NCBI GenBank assembly: GCA_963834945.1 | Contig: CAWIDT010000005.1 | Span: forward strand, 124,001-188,000 | Reading direction: 5' to 3' | DNA: 64,000 nt | Source of the DNA: R-RK-3 sp963834945 | GTDB taxonomy: Bacteria > Pseudomonadota > Alphaproteobacteria > Rhizobiales > Rhodomicrobiaceae | Position numbers and translations under genes: made by a program | Part shown: one piece after another, positions 37,616 through 45,270 of the stretch | Layout: each line of letters starts with the position of its first letter | How positions within the stretch are numbered: the first letter of the stretch is position 1 | Notes under the pieces: model-generated | Told to the model about the DNA's origin: nothing | Database searches by the model: none | What the model saw: the letters and a program-made list of their open reading frames with translations, nothing else

Positions 37616-38407
37616 ATGGGCCTGATCGGGCGTTTATTATCATCGAAACCGGACGAGAGCGCCCTTCCTGCCGCCGAACGGCTCGAACTGGCGCTCGCCG
37701 CGCATCGGTCTGGCGACACGGCCAGGGCGCTCGCCTTCTGGGTGCCGCTCGCCGAAGCGGGCGAACCCCGCGCCCTGAACGCACTGGGCGCTCTCTATCT
37801 CGACGGCGAGGGCGTCACCCGCGACGCAGCGCATGGCGCCGTGCTGATCACCCGCGCCGCAGAAGGCGGACAGGTCGCCGCGATGCGCAATCTCGCTTTG
37901 CTGTATTTCGAGGGGCGAGGGGTGCCGCAGGATCACGCCATCGCTGCCATATGGTATGAGCGCGCCGCCGATCTGGGCGACGCCGAAGCCGCCGACATGG
38001 TGAGCTGGATGCATCTGGTCGGCGGCGGCGTGGCGCAGGATTACGCCAAGGCGCGCAAATACGGCATCGACGCGGCCAATGCCGGGCGGCGCGAAGCCAT
38101 GGCACGGCTCGGCGATATCCACCACAATGCGCTGGGCGTCGAGCGCGACGCCGCAGCCGCCGCCGAGTGGTGGCGCAAGGCCGCCGATCTGGGCCACATC
38201 GAAGCTCAGGCAATGCTCGGCGCCGCGCATCTGATGGGGCGCGGCGTGGAGCGGAACATCGTCAGTGCGCTGATGTGGCTCTACCGGGCGCAGCAAGGCC
38301 GCAGCGACGTGGCCGCCAGCTTCATGCCGCAAGCCGAAGCGGCGGCAACCGCCGCGCAGCGCCAGGAAGCCGCCAGCCTTGCCGCCGCCGCGAGCGCCGC
38401 GCCATGA
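37616..38407 (+). CDS. Sel1-repeat (TPR-like) protein between selA and selB
   Basis: 263-residue helical-repeat protein with at least four Sel1-like repeats (ALNALGALYLDGEGVTRDAA, AMRNLALLYFEGRGVPQDHA, AMARLGDIHHNALGVERDAA, AQAMLGAAHLMGRGVERNIV) and an Ala-rich tail. The Sel1 name is unrelated to selenium. It starts 10 bases after selA and overlaps selB by ATGA, so it is translated as part of the sel operon. No signal peptide or membrane segment, hence cytosolic. A scaffold for SelA/SelB or for the formate dehydrogenase maturation machinery is possible but unproven. Confidence 0.85.
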   Translation: MGLIGRLLSSKPDESALPAAERLELALAAHRSGDTARALAFWVPLAEAGEPRALNALGALYLDGEGVTRDAAHGAVLITRAAEGGQVAAMRNLALLYFEGRGVPQDHAIAAIWYERAADLGDAEAADMVSWMHLVGGGVAQDYAKARKYGIDAANAGRREAMARLGDIHHNALGVERDAAAAAEWWRKAADLGHIEAQAMLGAAHLMGRGVERNIVSALMWLYRAQQGRSDVAASFMPQAEAAATAAQRQEAASLAAAASAAP

Positions 38408-40311
38408 TCATCGGCACCGCCGGTCATATCGATCACGGCAAGACCGCGCTGGTCAAGGCGCTTACCGGGGTGGATGCCGACCGGCTCGCCGAGGAAAAGC
38501 AGCGCGGCATCACCATCGATCTGGGCTATGCCTATGCGCCGATGCCCGATGGCTCGGTTCTCGGCTTCGTCGACGTGCCCGGCCATGAGCGTTTCGTGCA
38601 CAATATGCTGGCGGGCGCGACCGGCATCGACGCGGTGCTGATGGTGATCGCCGCCAATGAAGGCGTGATGCCGCAGACGGTCGAACATCTGCACATCCTC
38701 GATCTGCTTGGCATCGAGCGCGGGGTGGTGGCGCTGACCAAAGCGGATCTGGCCGATGATGAGATGCGCGGGCGGCGCGTAGCGGAGATACAAAGCCTGC
38801 TGGCGAATACCCGACTGGCGGGCGCGCCGATTATGCCGGTATCCAGCCTCACCGGCGAGGGCGTCGCCGAACTCAAGGGAATGCTCGCGCGATTGGAGAC
38901 CCGCCGCGAACGCGCCTCGGGCCATCCGCGTCTGGCCATCGACCGCAGCTTTACCTTGCAGGGCACCGGTCTTGTCGTAACAGGCACGCTGTTTTCCGGC
39001 GAGATCGGCGAAGGCGACCGCTTGATGCTATCGCCTGATGGCATCGAGGCGCGTATCCGCAGCCTGCACGCGCAGAACCGCCGCGCCGAGCGCGCCGCCG
39101 CCGGCGAGCGCTGCGCCCTCAACATCACCGGCGCGCGTCTGGGGAAGGACGACATCGCGCGTGGCGATTGGATCCTCGCGGAGGATTTGCACGCGCCGAC
39201 CTCGGTCTTCGATGTCCGTTTGACCTTGCTGGCGAGCGAAACCCGGCCGCTGAAGCATTGGATGCCGGTGCATGTGCATCTGGCCGCCGCGCATCGGATG
39301 GGACGCATCGCGCTGCTCGAAGCCGACACGCTGGAGCCCGGCGAGCAAACCCTGGCGCAAATCATCCTGGATGCCCCCATCGGCGCATTGGCGCATGACC
39401 GCCTCATCATCCGCGATCAATCGGCGCAATCGACCATCGGCGGCGGCGTGGTGATCGATCCCTTCGCCTCGACGCGCAACCGGCGCAAGCCCGAGCGTCT
39501 GATCCGCCTGCAGCATATGGCGCGCCCCGCCGATGACGCAGCCCGGCAACTGCTCGACCACGCGCCCGGCTATTTCGAGCATCGTCCGTTCGCCGTGGCG
39601 TATAATCTGAAGGCTGAGGAAGCCGCGCTTCTGTGGCGCCAAGCCGATGCGGTCTTAGCGGGGCCGCTCGTCTTCGGCAAAGCAAAGTGGATTGCCGCGC
39701 GGCAGACTCTGATCGCCGCGCTCGATTCGCATCACCGCAAAGCGCCCGAGCAGCCCGGCTTGCAGCCCGAGCGCCTGCGCGACGCCATGGAGCTGCGGCT
39801 TTCCAAACCGGCATTCGCTGAAGTGCTGGCGTCCGAGCTGAAAATCGGCGGAGTCGCGGTCGACGGGCCATGGCTGCGGCTGCCGGCGCATGTCGTCAGC
39901 CTGAGCAAGGACAGCGAAGCGCATTGGCACCATATCGAGCAGCTCATCCGCACGCAGCGCTTCCGACCGCCGCGCGTGCGCGATTTCGCGGAGACGCTGG
40001 ACATCGCCGAGGAGGTGGCGCGCAATCTGATGCGCCGCGTGGCGCGCATGGGCCGCGTCGTCGAAATCGCGCATGATCATTTCTTCCTGCGCGAGACGGT
40101 CGCCGAAATGATCCGCATCGCCGCCGATATCGGCGCCGCCGACCCCGAAGCGGAAATCAGCGCCGCCGCGTTCCGCGACCGGATCGACAGCGGGCGCAAG
40201 GTGGCAATTCAGATCTTGGAGTTTTTCGACAAACAGGGCATCACCATCCGGCGCGGCGACCGGCGCCGCATCCGCCCCGACCGCGTGAGTTATTTCGGCG
40301 AGGCGGCATGA
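38404..40311 (+). CDS. selB: Selenocysteine-specific elongation factor
   Basis: GTPase delivering Sec-tRNA-Sec to UGA codons marked by a SECIS. 635 residues from ATG 38404. GTPase motifs: AGHIDHGKT (G1), GITIDLG (G2), DVPGHE (G3) and TKAD (G4). EF-Tu-like domains 2-3 follow, then C-terminal winged-helix repeats (about residues 390-630; RDFAETLDIAEEVARNLMRR and KVAIQILEFFDKQGITIRR) that bind SECIS RNA. It overlaps the Sel1-repeat gene by 4 bases; tRNA-Sec begins 14 bases downstream. Confidence 0.95.
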   Translation: MIIGTAGHIDHGKTALVKALTGVDADRLAEEKQRGITIDLGYAYAPMPDGSVLGFVDVPGHERFVHNMLAGATGIDAVLMVIAANEGVMPQTVEHLHILDLLGIERGVVALTKADLADDEMRGRRVAEIQSLLANTRLAGAPIMPVSSLTGEGVAELKGMLARLETRRERASGHPRLAIDRSFTLQGTGLVVTGTLFSGEIGEGDRLMLSPDGIEARIRSLHAQNRRAERAAAGERCALNITGARLGKDDIARGDWILAEDLHAPTSVFDVRLTLLASETRPLKHWMPVHVHLAAAHRMGRIALLEADTLEPGEQTLAQIILDAPIGALAHDRLIIRDQSAQSTIGGGVVIDPFASTRNRRKPERLIRLQHMARPADDAARQLLDHAPGYFEHRPFAVAYNLKAEEAALLWRQADAVLAGPLVFGKAKWIAARQTLIAALDSHHRKAPEQPGLQPERLRDAMELRLSKPAFAEVLASELKIGGVAVDGPWLRLPAHVVSLSKDSEAHWHHIEQLIRTQRFRPPRVRDFAETLDIAEEVARNLMRRVARMGRVVEIAHDHFFLRETVAEMIRIAADIGAADPEAEISAAAFRDRIDSGRKVAIQILEFFDKQGITIRRGDRRRIRPDRVSYFGEAA

Positions 40312-40324
40312 GACGCGACGCGAT

Positions 40325-40420
40325 GGAAGAGAAACGTTCCCGGTGGGGCGGCTGGTCTTCAAAACCAGTGGGGGTCGTTTCGCGGCCTTTCGTGGGTTCG
40401 ACTCCCACTCTCTTCCGCCA
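40325..40420 (+). tRNA. selC: tRNA-Sec (anticodon UCA)
   Basis: 96-nt tRNA with encoded CCA. 8-bp acceptor stem GGAAGAGA/TCTCTTCC, long extra arm (GGGGGTCGTTTCGCGGCCTTT region), anticodon arm CTGGT-CTTCAAA-ACCAG with anticodon TCA, and T-arm GTGGG-TTCGACT-CCCAC. The 8+5 acceptor/T geometry and the UCA anticodon identify tRNA-Sec. It directly follows selB, giving selA-Sel1-selB-selC in one run with the only Sec gene seen. Confidence 0.96.
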
Positions 40421-40424
40421 CGCC

Positions 40425-40552
40425 TTGAGCATTTTCCCGCAAAGCATGTCTCCGAGCAGGCGGGGATGGGCGCCGGTTTGCGTCGATAAAACGCGATAAA
40501 ATAGAGAATTAGAGCCGCGCTCCGATTCAATCGGAGCGGAAAAGGCTCTTGA
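40425..40552 (-). repeat. CTAGAGC-type dispersed repeat, copy B
   Basis: Read on the minus strand it matches 9826-9930: GAGCCTTTTCCGCTCCGATT, a hairpin around GAATC, then AATTCTCTATTTTATCGCG and an ending GGAAAATGCTCAA. It has an extra central segment containing CCATCCCCGCCTGC that also appears in the 56888-57014 element. It starts 4 bases after the tRNA-Sec CCA, so it may contribute a 3' processing or termination structure. Confidence 0.7.
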
Positions 40553-40563
40553 GTGGATGATCG

Positions 40564-40950
40564 ATGGCGCTGCATTTCGACGAATGGGTTCAGGAGGAGT
40601 TTAGCAAGGGACCGTTCACGGTGCTGATCCTGCTGGTGGAGATCCGCCAGGAGAGCGTCGAGCCGGTCGCCTCCAGTTTCCTGCATGTGATCGGCGACGA
40701 CGTCGATTGGTTCGCCATGAAGGCGATGCTCGACCAGGCGCCGCACGCCTGGCAGGGCGCTGCATTCTTTCCGGCCCGCCTCGACGCGCCGGGTCCGATT
40801 TCGGATGAACTGGCACGGCTGCGGCTTTATGATCTGCAGCAGCAGGTCGCGGCGGACAGGCTGAAGCTGAACGAAGGCGCGTTTTTCGATGGCCTCGGAC
40901 GCTTCATAAAGATCGAAGAAGCGGAGCCGCAGCATCAGCAGCTTCACTAG
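40564..40950 (+). CDS. Hypothetical protein (128 aa)
   Basis: I do not recognise this family. It is a soluble-looking acidic protein with an aromatic-rich centre (VIGDDVDWFAMKAMLDQAPH, AFFPARLDAPGPI) and a helical C-terminus ending in a Gln/His-rich tail. The frame is intact, codon use resembles its neighbours, and it follows the repeat element by 11 bases. No operon partner is obvious: the upstream run ends with tRNA-Sec and the cupin gene downstream is 82 bases away, across a palindrome at 40966-41008. Confidence 0.55.
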   Translation: MALHFDEWVQEEFSKGPFTVLILLVEIRQESVEPVASSFLHVIGDDVDWFAMKAMLDQAPHAWQGAAFFPARLDAPGPISDELARLRLYDLQQQVAADRLKLNEGAFFDGLGRFIKIEEAEPQHQQLH

Positions 40951-40965
40951 ATCCATTGCTTGATC

Positions 40966-41008
40966 GCGCTTCTTATCCGAAAGCCGCGTAACACCTTTCG
41001 GGAAGCGC
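40966..41008. repeat. Intergenic inverted repeat
   Basis: Arms GCGCTTCTTATCCGAAAG (40966-40983) and CTTTCGGGAAGCGC (40995-41008) pair with a small internal bulge. It may serve as a terminator-like hairpin for the hypothetical gene. The flanking GATC and CTCTAAT resemble the ends of the CTAGAGC repeats, so it may be a degenerate short copy. Confidence 0.45.
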
Positions 41009-41032
41009 TCTAATCAACCGCGCGGAGCCCCC

Positions 41033-41740
41033 ATGCCGGATGACCGTATCAATGCCGATTTTTCCAGGCGTGTGATCATCGCAACCGATGCGCTGCCCTG
41101 GATCGGCTCGCCGCAAGCCGGCGTCGAACGCCGCATGCTCGACCGCGTCGGCGGCGAAGTCGCGCGCGCCACCTCGCTCGTGCGCTACGCTCCGCACAGC
41201 AATTTTCCCGAACATGAGCACGCACTGGGTGAGGAATTTCTGGTGATCGAGGGCGTCTTTTCGGACGAGCATGGCGACTATCCGGTGGGAACCTATATCA
41301 GGAACCCGCCCGGCAGCCGGCATTCGCCGGGTTCGGCGCCCGGATGCACGATCTTTGTCAAGCTGCGCCAGATGCAGCCGCAGGACACACGGCGCGTCGT
41401 CATCGACACGGGCGAAGCACCTTGGCAAAGCGGCGATGCGGACGGCCATGCGCGGATGCCCCTCTATGCGGCGGCGAAGGGCGGCGAAGTCGTGACCATG
41501 GAGCGCCTCGAGGCGGGCGCGCATCTTTCGCCCTATGACTGCCCCGGCGGCGAAGAGCTGTTGCTGCTCAGCGGCGATCTGACCACCGAGGCGGGGACGC
41601 ACCGGGCCGGGACCTGGATGCGCAGCCCGGCAGGATCGCGGCAGCATCTGAGTTCGCAGGGCGGCGCAACCTATTGGGTGAAGCGGGGGCATCTGGCTCC
41701 GGATCAGGCGGCCATGAACGACTCCGCATCGCGCGCGTAG
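41033..41740 (+). CDS. Double-cupin protein (ChrR-like cupin)
   Basis: 235-residue protein with two cupin barrels. The first has the metal-ligand pattern HSNFPEHEHALGEEFLVIEG (HxH...E) and GTYIRNPPGSRHSP. The second is degenerate (YDCPGGEELLLLSGDL, TWMRSPAGSRQHLSS), with fewer His ligands. It resembles the C-terminal cupin domain of ChrR anti-sigma factors, but the N-terminal zinc anti-sigma domain is missing and no sigma factor is adjacent. It could be a small metal-dependent dioxygenase or a sensor. The stop codon TAG (41738) is also the first three bases of repeat copy 2. Confidence 0.75.
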   Translation: MPDDRINADFSRRVIIATDALPWIGSPQAGVERRMLDRVGGEVARATSLVRYAPHSNFPEHEHALGEEFLVIEGVFSDEHGDYPVGTYIRNPPGSRHSPGSAPGCTIFVKLRQMQPQDTRRVVIDTGEAPWQSGDADGHARMPLYAAAKGGEVVTMERLEAGAHLSPYDCPGGEELLLLSGDLTTEAGTHRAGTWMRSPAGSRQHLSSQGGATYWVKRGHLAPDQAAMNDSASRA

Positions 41741-41898
41741 AGCGAAATCATATTTGATGGAGACGCCTTTTCGAAATCCCCGCGCAGGCGGGGATCCAGT
41801 ATTAATCGTTGGTTCAATAACTTAATGGATCCCCGTTTTCACGGGGATTTCGGAAGAGATAGGCCTGGGTGCCTCCATCTGATCCGATCACGCTTTAG
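41738..41898 (+). repeat. 161-bp dispersed palindromic element, copy 2
   Basis: Same length and orientation as 1150-1310, differing at scattered positions only (CGCAGG for CGTAGG, ATTAATCGTTGG for ATCAATCGGTGG). Its left end supplies the stop codon of the cupin gene. It fills the gap between that gene and the convergent SoxYZ-like carrier gene and may serve as a two-way hairpin terminator. Confidence 0.8.
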
Positions 41899-41907
41899 GA
41901 AACCGGG

Positions 41908-42768
41908 TCACCGCGAGGGCGGGGCGTCGCTTGCATCCTCGCCGACGGTCCAGCTTTTCTCGAAGACCTTGCCTTCGGTATCTTCCGCGCGGGCTGAGAG
42001 GGTTCGCGCTCCATTCGGGCGGAATTTGAAACGCACACTGGGGTTTTCGCTCAGCGAGATCGCGCCTTCGATGCTCATCACCGGCTTGGCGTCCGCCATG
42101 ATGCTGATGGTCGTCACATAATGGGCGGGGCGATAAAGGCCGGTGATCTGGTCCATTTGCAGGCCGGAATAGTTGGGATGCCGAATCTGAAGCTGCATCT
42201 CCCTTTCATCCGCCGCGCCACCCGCCGCCGGATATTGGCGCAGCCGCATCTGGCCCAGCGACGCCATGGCCTCGTCGGCGTTTTTGGAAGCGGGCGCGGA
42301 ACAGCCGCCGGTCGCCTTGATGTAGCGCTTCACCATATGCAGCGCGCCGTCTTCGGTTTCGGCGATCACCCGCAGGAAGCTGTAGGCGTTCACCCGGATG
42401 CGCGTTTCCAGCGCGCTGATATGTGCCTCCGGCGCCAGCGAAAACACGGCGGCGACGGGCGCGGGGTTTTCATCGACGATCAGGGTCAGCGTCTTGATGA
42501 CGCTCGCGCCGGCGGGGCGTATATCGCCGATCTGCACGGGAACGATGGCCGGGTCGTCGGCACGGTCCGGCGCGGCAAGGCTCAGCATGGCGGTGCCGTC
42601 TTCGATCGAGCGGCTGCCGAACAGCGTTTCGCGCAAATCGTTCCAGCTTTTCTCGCTCTCCTCGGCCTTCGCAGCCGAGAACGCCATGAGACCCGACGCT
42701 AAAATTGCCAGGAAGGTGGGAAGCAGCATCCGCCCTTGCGGCAGGCGCGCCTGTGACATGTGCGGCAT
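41908..42768 (-). CDS. Quinoprotein dehydrogenase-associated SoxYZ-like carrier
   Basis: Exported fusion of a SoxY-like N-terminal and a SoxZ-like C-terminal domain, a family that co-occurs with PQQ dehydrogenases. 286 residues with a signal peptide (LPTFLAILASGLMAFSAAKA). The SoxY-like part carries IGDIRPAGASVIKTLTLIVD and has a Cys in KATGGCSAPASKN instead of the C-terminal GGCGG of true SoxY. The SoxZ-like part runs from LQIRHPNYSGLQMDQITG to VRFKFRPNGARTLSARAEDT. It lies 36 bases after the relay metallohydrolase gene on the same strand. Its carried group is not known. Confidence 0.85.
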   Translation of the reverse strand: MPHMSQARLPQGRMLLPTFLAILASGLMAFSAAKAEESEKSWNDLRETLFGSRSIEDGTAMLSLAAPDRADDPAIVPVQIGDIRPAGASVIKTLTLIVDENPAPVAAVFSLAPEAHISALETRIRVNAYSFLRVIAETEDGALHMVKRYIKATGGCSAPASKNADEAMASLGQMRLRQYPAAGGAADEREMQLQIRHPNYSGLQMDQITGLYRPAHYVTTISIMADAKPVMSIEGAISLSENPSVRFKFRPNGARTLSARAEDTEGKVFEKSWTVGEDASDAPPSR

Positions 42769-42804
42769 CCTTTCCTCCAGCGTCTCGGGGGCCGGTGAAA
42801 CGCG

Positions 42805-43827
42805 TTATTCCCACTCAAGCTCGGCAAACCCTGTCGTCGCATTGCGGCTGTTGTAACTGTCGAAAAGCCGCCATTTGCCGCTTTCGGCGGTGCCGGCCGT
42901 CGCGACCGCCTTGCTGATGCTCTCTCCGGCGCCGATGTCCTGCCGCAGATCGCGGGCCAGCCGCCGCAAATAGCGCAACTGGCTTTCGCCGGCCTGCGGC
43001 CATGGCGCCGTGGCCGGTCCGTGTCCCGGCACGATCCGCTTTGCCTCCCGCCGCATCAGCGTCTCGGTCACGGAGAGCCAGCCCTTCAGGCTCCCGTCGA
43101 GCACGGGGATATGTTCGATAAACACCAGGTCTCCAGTCCACAATGTGCCGCTCTCCCGGTCGAAAACCGTCAGATCATTATCCGTATGAGCGGCGGGCCG
43201 CGCCTCGACCTCGATGACGCGGCCACCCAGGTCGATGTCCAACCGGTCCTGCACGAGCTTGGTCGGCGGTACAAGCGTGGTTCCCGCCATTGCCGCCGTG
43301 CCCAACTGCTCGGCATAGCTGCGCAGATAGTGCTCGCCGCGTTCCGCCAAAGCCCTCGGCAGGTTGTGATGCGCAAGGATGGCGACGCCCGCACCGGCGA
43401 AGGCCGCATTGCCGAATATGTGGTCGGGATGCACATGGGTGTTGATCACCGTGGCGATCGGCAGCCCCGTGCGCGCCCGGATCGCCGCCCGCAGCCCCAG
43501 CCCGTCGCACAGGCTGCCGCCCGTATCGATGACCGCGACGCTGTCCCGCCCGACGACGAAGCCGATATTGGCGATGCCGCCGCGATTGACCGGATCAGGA
43601 AGCGCGATCGCGCCCTGCCGTACGAAGGCGCCGGGCGCGATCTCGGTGACCTGGGCCGGGCCGTCGCAGCCGTCCGGTGCAGCGCCGGCATAGGCAAGAC
43701 CGGCGCCCGGGAGGAGAAAGGCGCCGGTCTGCAGCACGAGCGCAAGTAGCGTGATCGCCGCCCGCGCGCCGCTGATTTGGGAGATGTTCCGTACCGCATC
43801 GGCGGCATGGTCCCTCGGTTCAATCAT
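42805..43827 (-). CDS. Quinoprotein relay system zinc metallohydrolase 2
   Basis: Metallo-beta-lactamase-fold protein of the family tied to PQQ dehydrogenase clusters. ATG 43827 (MIEPRDHAADAV) is chosen over the longer frame since a secretion-type hydrophobic segment follows (AAITLLALVLQTGAFLL). Zinc motif VINTHVHPDHIFGNAAF (HxHxDH), then ARPAAHTDNDLTVFD and IVPGHGPAT. About 340 residues. It and the SoxYZ-like protein form a pair thought to act together on a quinoprotein-derived product; the substrate is unknown. Confidence 0.87.
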   Translation of the reverse strand: MIEPRDHAADAVRNISQISGARAAITLLALVLQTGAFLLPGAGLAYAGAAPDGCDGPAQVTEIAPGAFVRQGAIALPDPVNRGGIANIGFVVGRDSVAVIDTGGSLCDGLGLRAAIRARTGLPIATVINTHVHPDHIFGNAAFAGAGVAILAHHNLPRALAERGEHYLRSYAEQLGTAAMAGTTLVPPTKLVQDRLDIDLGGRVIEVEARPAAHTDNDLTVFDRESGTLWTGDLVFIEHIPVLDGSLKGWLSVTETLMRREAKRIVPGHGPATAPWPQAGESQLRYLRRLARDLRQDIGAGESISKAVATAGTAESGKWRLFDSYNSRNATTGFAELEWE

Positions 43828-43903
43828 GAACGTCCGTAGCGATTTGGTGTTGCCTGGCCCAAAATGCGAGCGTGCCGCCTTCGCTTTGATCGCTGCGCCC
43901 ACA

Positions 43904-44710
43904 TCATTGGCGGATCGCGGCGCCCAGATTGCGCATTTGCGAGAATGCAGCCTCCGATCCGCCGCGCAGGGCGACGAGGCGCGCCGAATCGACATCGGCA
44001 TTATCAAAAACTGCGCCGGTGATGTCGGCTCCGGTCAGATCGGCGCCGCCCAGTTCGGCGCCCGACAAATTGGCGCGCGTCAGCACAGCCCCCCGCAGCG
44101 AGGCGAACTCCAGATCGGCGCGCAGCAGATTGGCATCGGTAAGATCGGCGCCGTCCAGATCGGCCGAACGCAGCACGCCGCGCATCAGCCCCATGGACTG
44201 GTTGCGCATATCGGCGGAGATGTCGGCGCCGCGCAGCACGGCGCGGGTCAGGCTTGCACCGGTCAGATCGGCGGCGATGCGCGCACCCGACAGATCGGCG
44301 CCATCCAGCTTGGCGGAGCTGAGCTGGGTTTGAAACAACGAGGCGCCCCGGAGATCGGCGGCGCTGAGATCGGCGGAAATCATCCACGCCTGGTCGAGGA
44401 TCGCGCCCGCGAGCAGGCTGCCTTTCAGGTTCGCCTTGTTCAGCCGAGCCGAGCGGAGCACCGCCTTGGAAAAATCCAGCCCCGACAGATCAAGCCCGTT
44501 GAGGCGTTTGCCGGTCAGATCGGCCGGGCCTTGCGCCCCCGGGCGAAGCAGCGCCGCGACCTGCGCCCGCGTCAGCTCCGCCTCGACGAATTCCGGCGCG
44601 CTCAGATCGACATGCCCCATCATGCCCTGTGCGCCCGCCGACCCGGACAGGCAGGCCAGCATCCCGCACGCGAAAAGCGCCGCACGCCCCGGAGAGCGGC
44701 GCGCCGGCAT
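43904..44710 (-). CDS. Secreted pentapeptide-repeat protein in the xox cluster
   Basis: Start at ATG 44710 gives a signal peptide (MPARRSPGRAALFACGML, cleavage near SAGAQG); an upstream Met at 44761 is less likely. The mature part is mostly A(D/N)LxG pentapeptides (e.g. GLDLSGLDFSKAVLRSARL, GASLTRAVLRGADIS, LDGADLTDANLLRADL), predicting a right-handed four-sided beta helix of about 8-10 coils. About 268 residues. The repeats make the DNA locally repetitive (GATCGGCG units). It is divergent from xoxF and co-directional with the relay metallohydrolase. Its function is unknown; a periplasmic docking surface is possible. Confidence 0.8.
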   Translation of the reverse strand: MPARRSPGRAALFACGMLACLSGSAGAQGMMGHVDLSAPEFVEAELTRAQVAALLRPGAQGPADLTGKRLNGLDLSGLDFSKAVLRSARLNKANLKGSLLAGAILDQAWMISADLSAADLRGASLFQTQLSSAKLDGADLSGARIAADLTGASLTRAVLRGADISADMRNQSMGLMRGVLRSADLDGADLTDANLLRADLEFASLRGAVLTRANLSGAELGGADLTGADITGAVFDNADVDSARLVALRGGSEAAFSQMRNLGAAIRQ

Positions 44711-45270
44711 CGAGCTCAAAACGACGCACCGGTGATCGCCGATGCGCGGAATGTATGGCATTGATGAATCCTGAATGCGCCCGCGGTCTCGATGTCCCGT
44801 AATTGTTCGATCCGCATATAAACCGGCAAGCCTCCCTGCGATTTTCCATCGCGAAGTGCTCAAACCTCTCGAATGATACATTCGCGCCATGGCTTTGCGT
44901 CAAAGTTAAGGTAGTTCCGAGAAGTCAAAGAGCTATTTCCCGTGCGATTTCCATTCCTGAAGAATTGGAAACGATCCTTTGATCGCCTCCGGACTGCTGA
45001 TCTGCCGAATTCGGCCAGCTTTGGCTTGTCACTCATTGAGGGCAAGTCTACCATCTGCGTAGTTGGGGGCCTAAATGACTAGGCGCTCTCAGTATTCAGC
45101 GTTGCCGCCTGCGGATGCGAGCGTGGGCTCGACAGGACGGCGCGGCCAAATCGATATTCAATATGCAGTTAAAGCTGCGCTGAACCCGCTTGGACGATAA
45201 GGGCGGGACGGCTGCCCTGGCGCGTGCCGGGAGCATTCGAGACTGCCAACTCAGGAGGAAACGCAAGGAC
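44711..45270. promoter_or_regulatory. Regulatory region between the pentapeptide gene and xoxF
   Basis: 560 bases without a supported gene. It holds a dyad TTTCCATTC-CTGAA-GAATTGGAAA at 44948-44971, a plausible operator, and a smaller GCCA-GCTT-TGGC hairpin near 45014. AGGAGG at 45253-45258 is the xoxF ribosome site. AT content is above average around 44,800-44,980, where two divergent promoters are likely. I could not pick -35/-10 boxes with confidence. Confidence 0.5.

Noticed and set aside
37616..38407. A direct selenium-metabolism enzyme, from the Sel1 name
   Set aside because: Sel1 repeats are named after a nematode/yeast gene and are structural; nothing in the protein suggests selenium chemistry.
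43904..44600. CRISPR-like or tandem DNA repeat (GATCGGCG units)
   Set aside because: The periodicity comes from pentapeptide codons in one intact reading frame; there are no spacers of uniform length.
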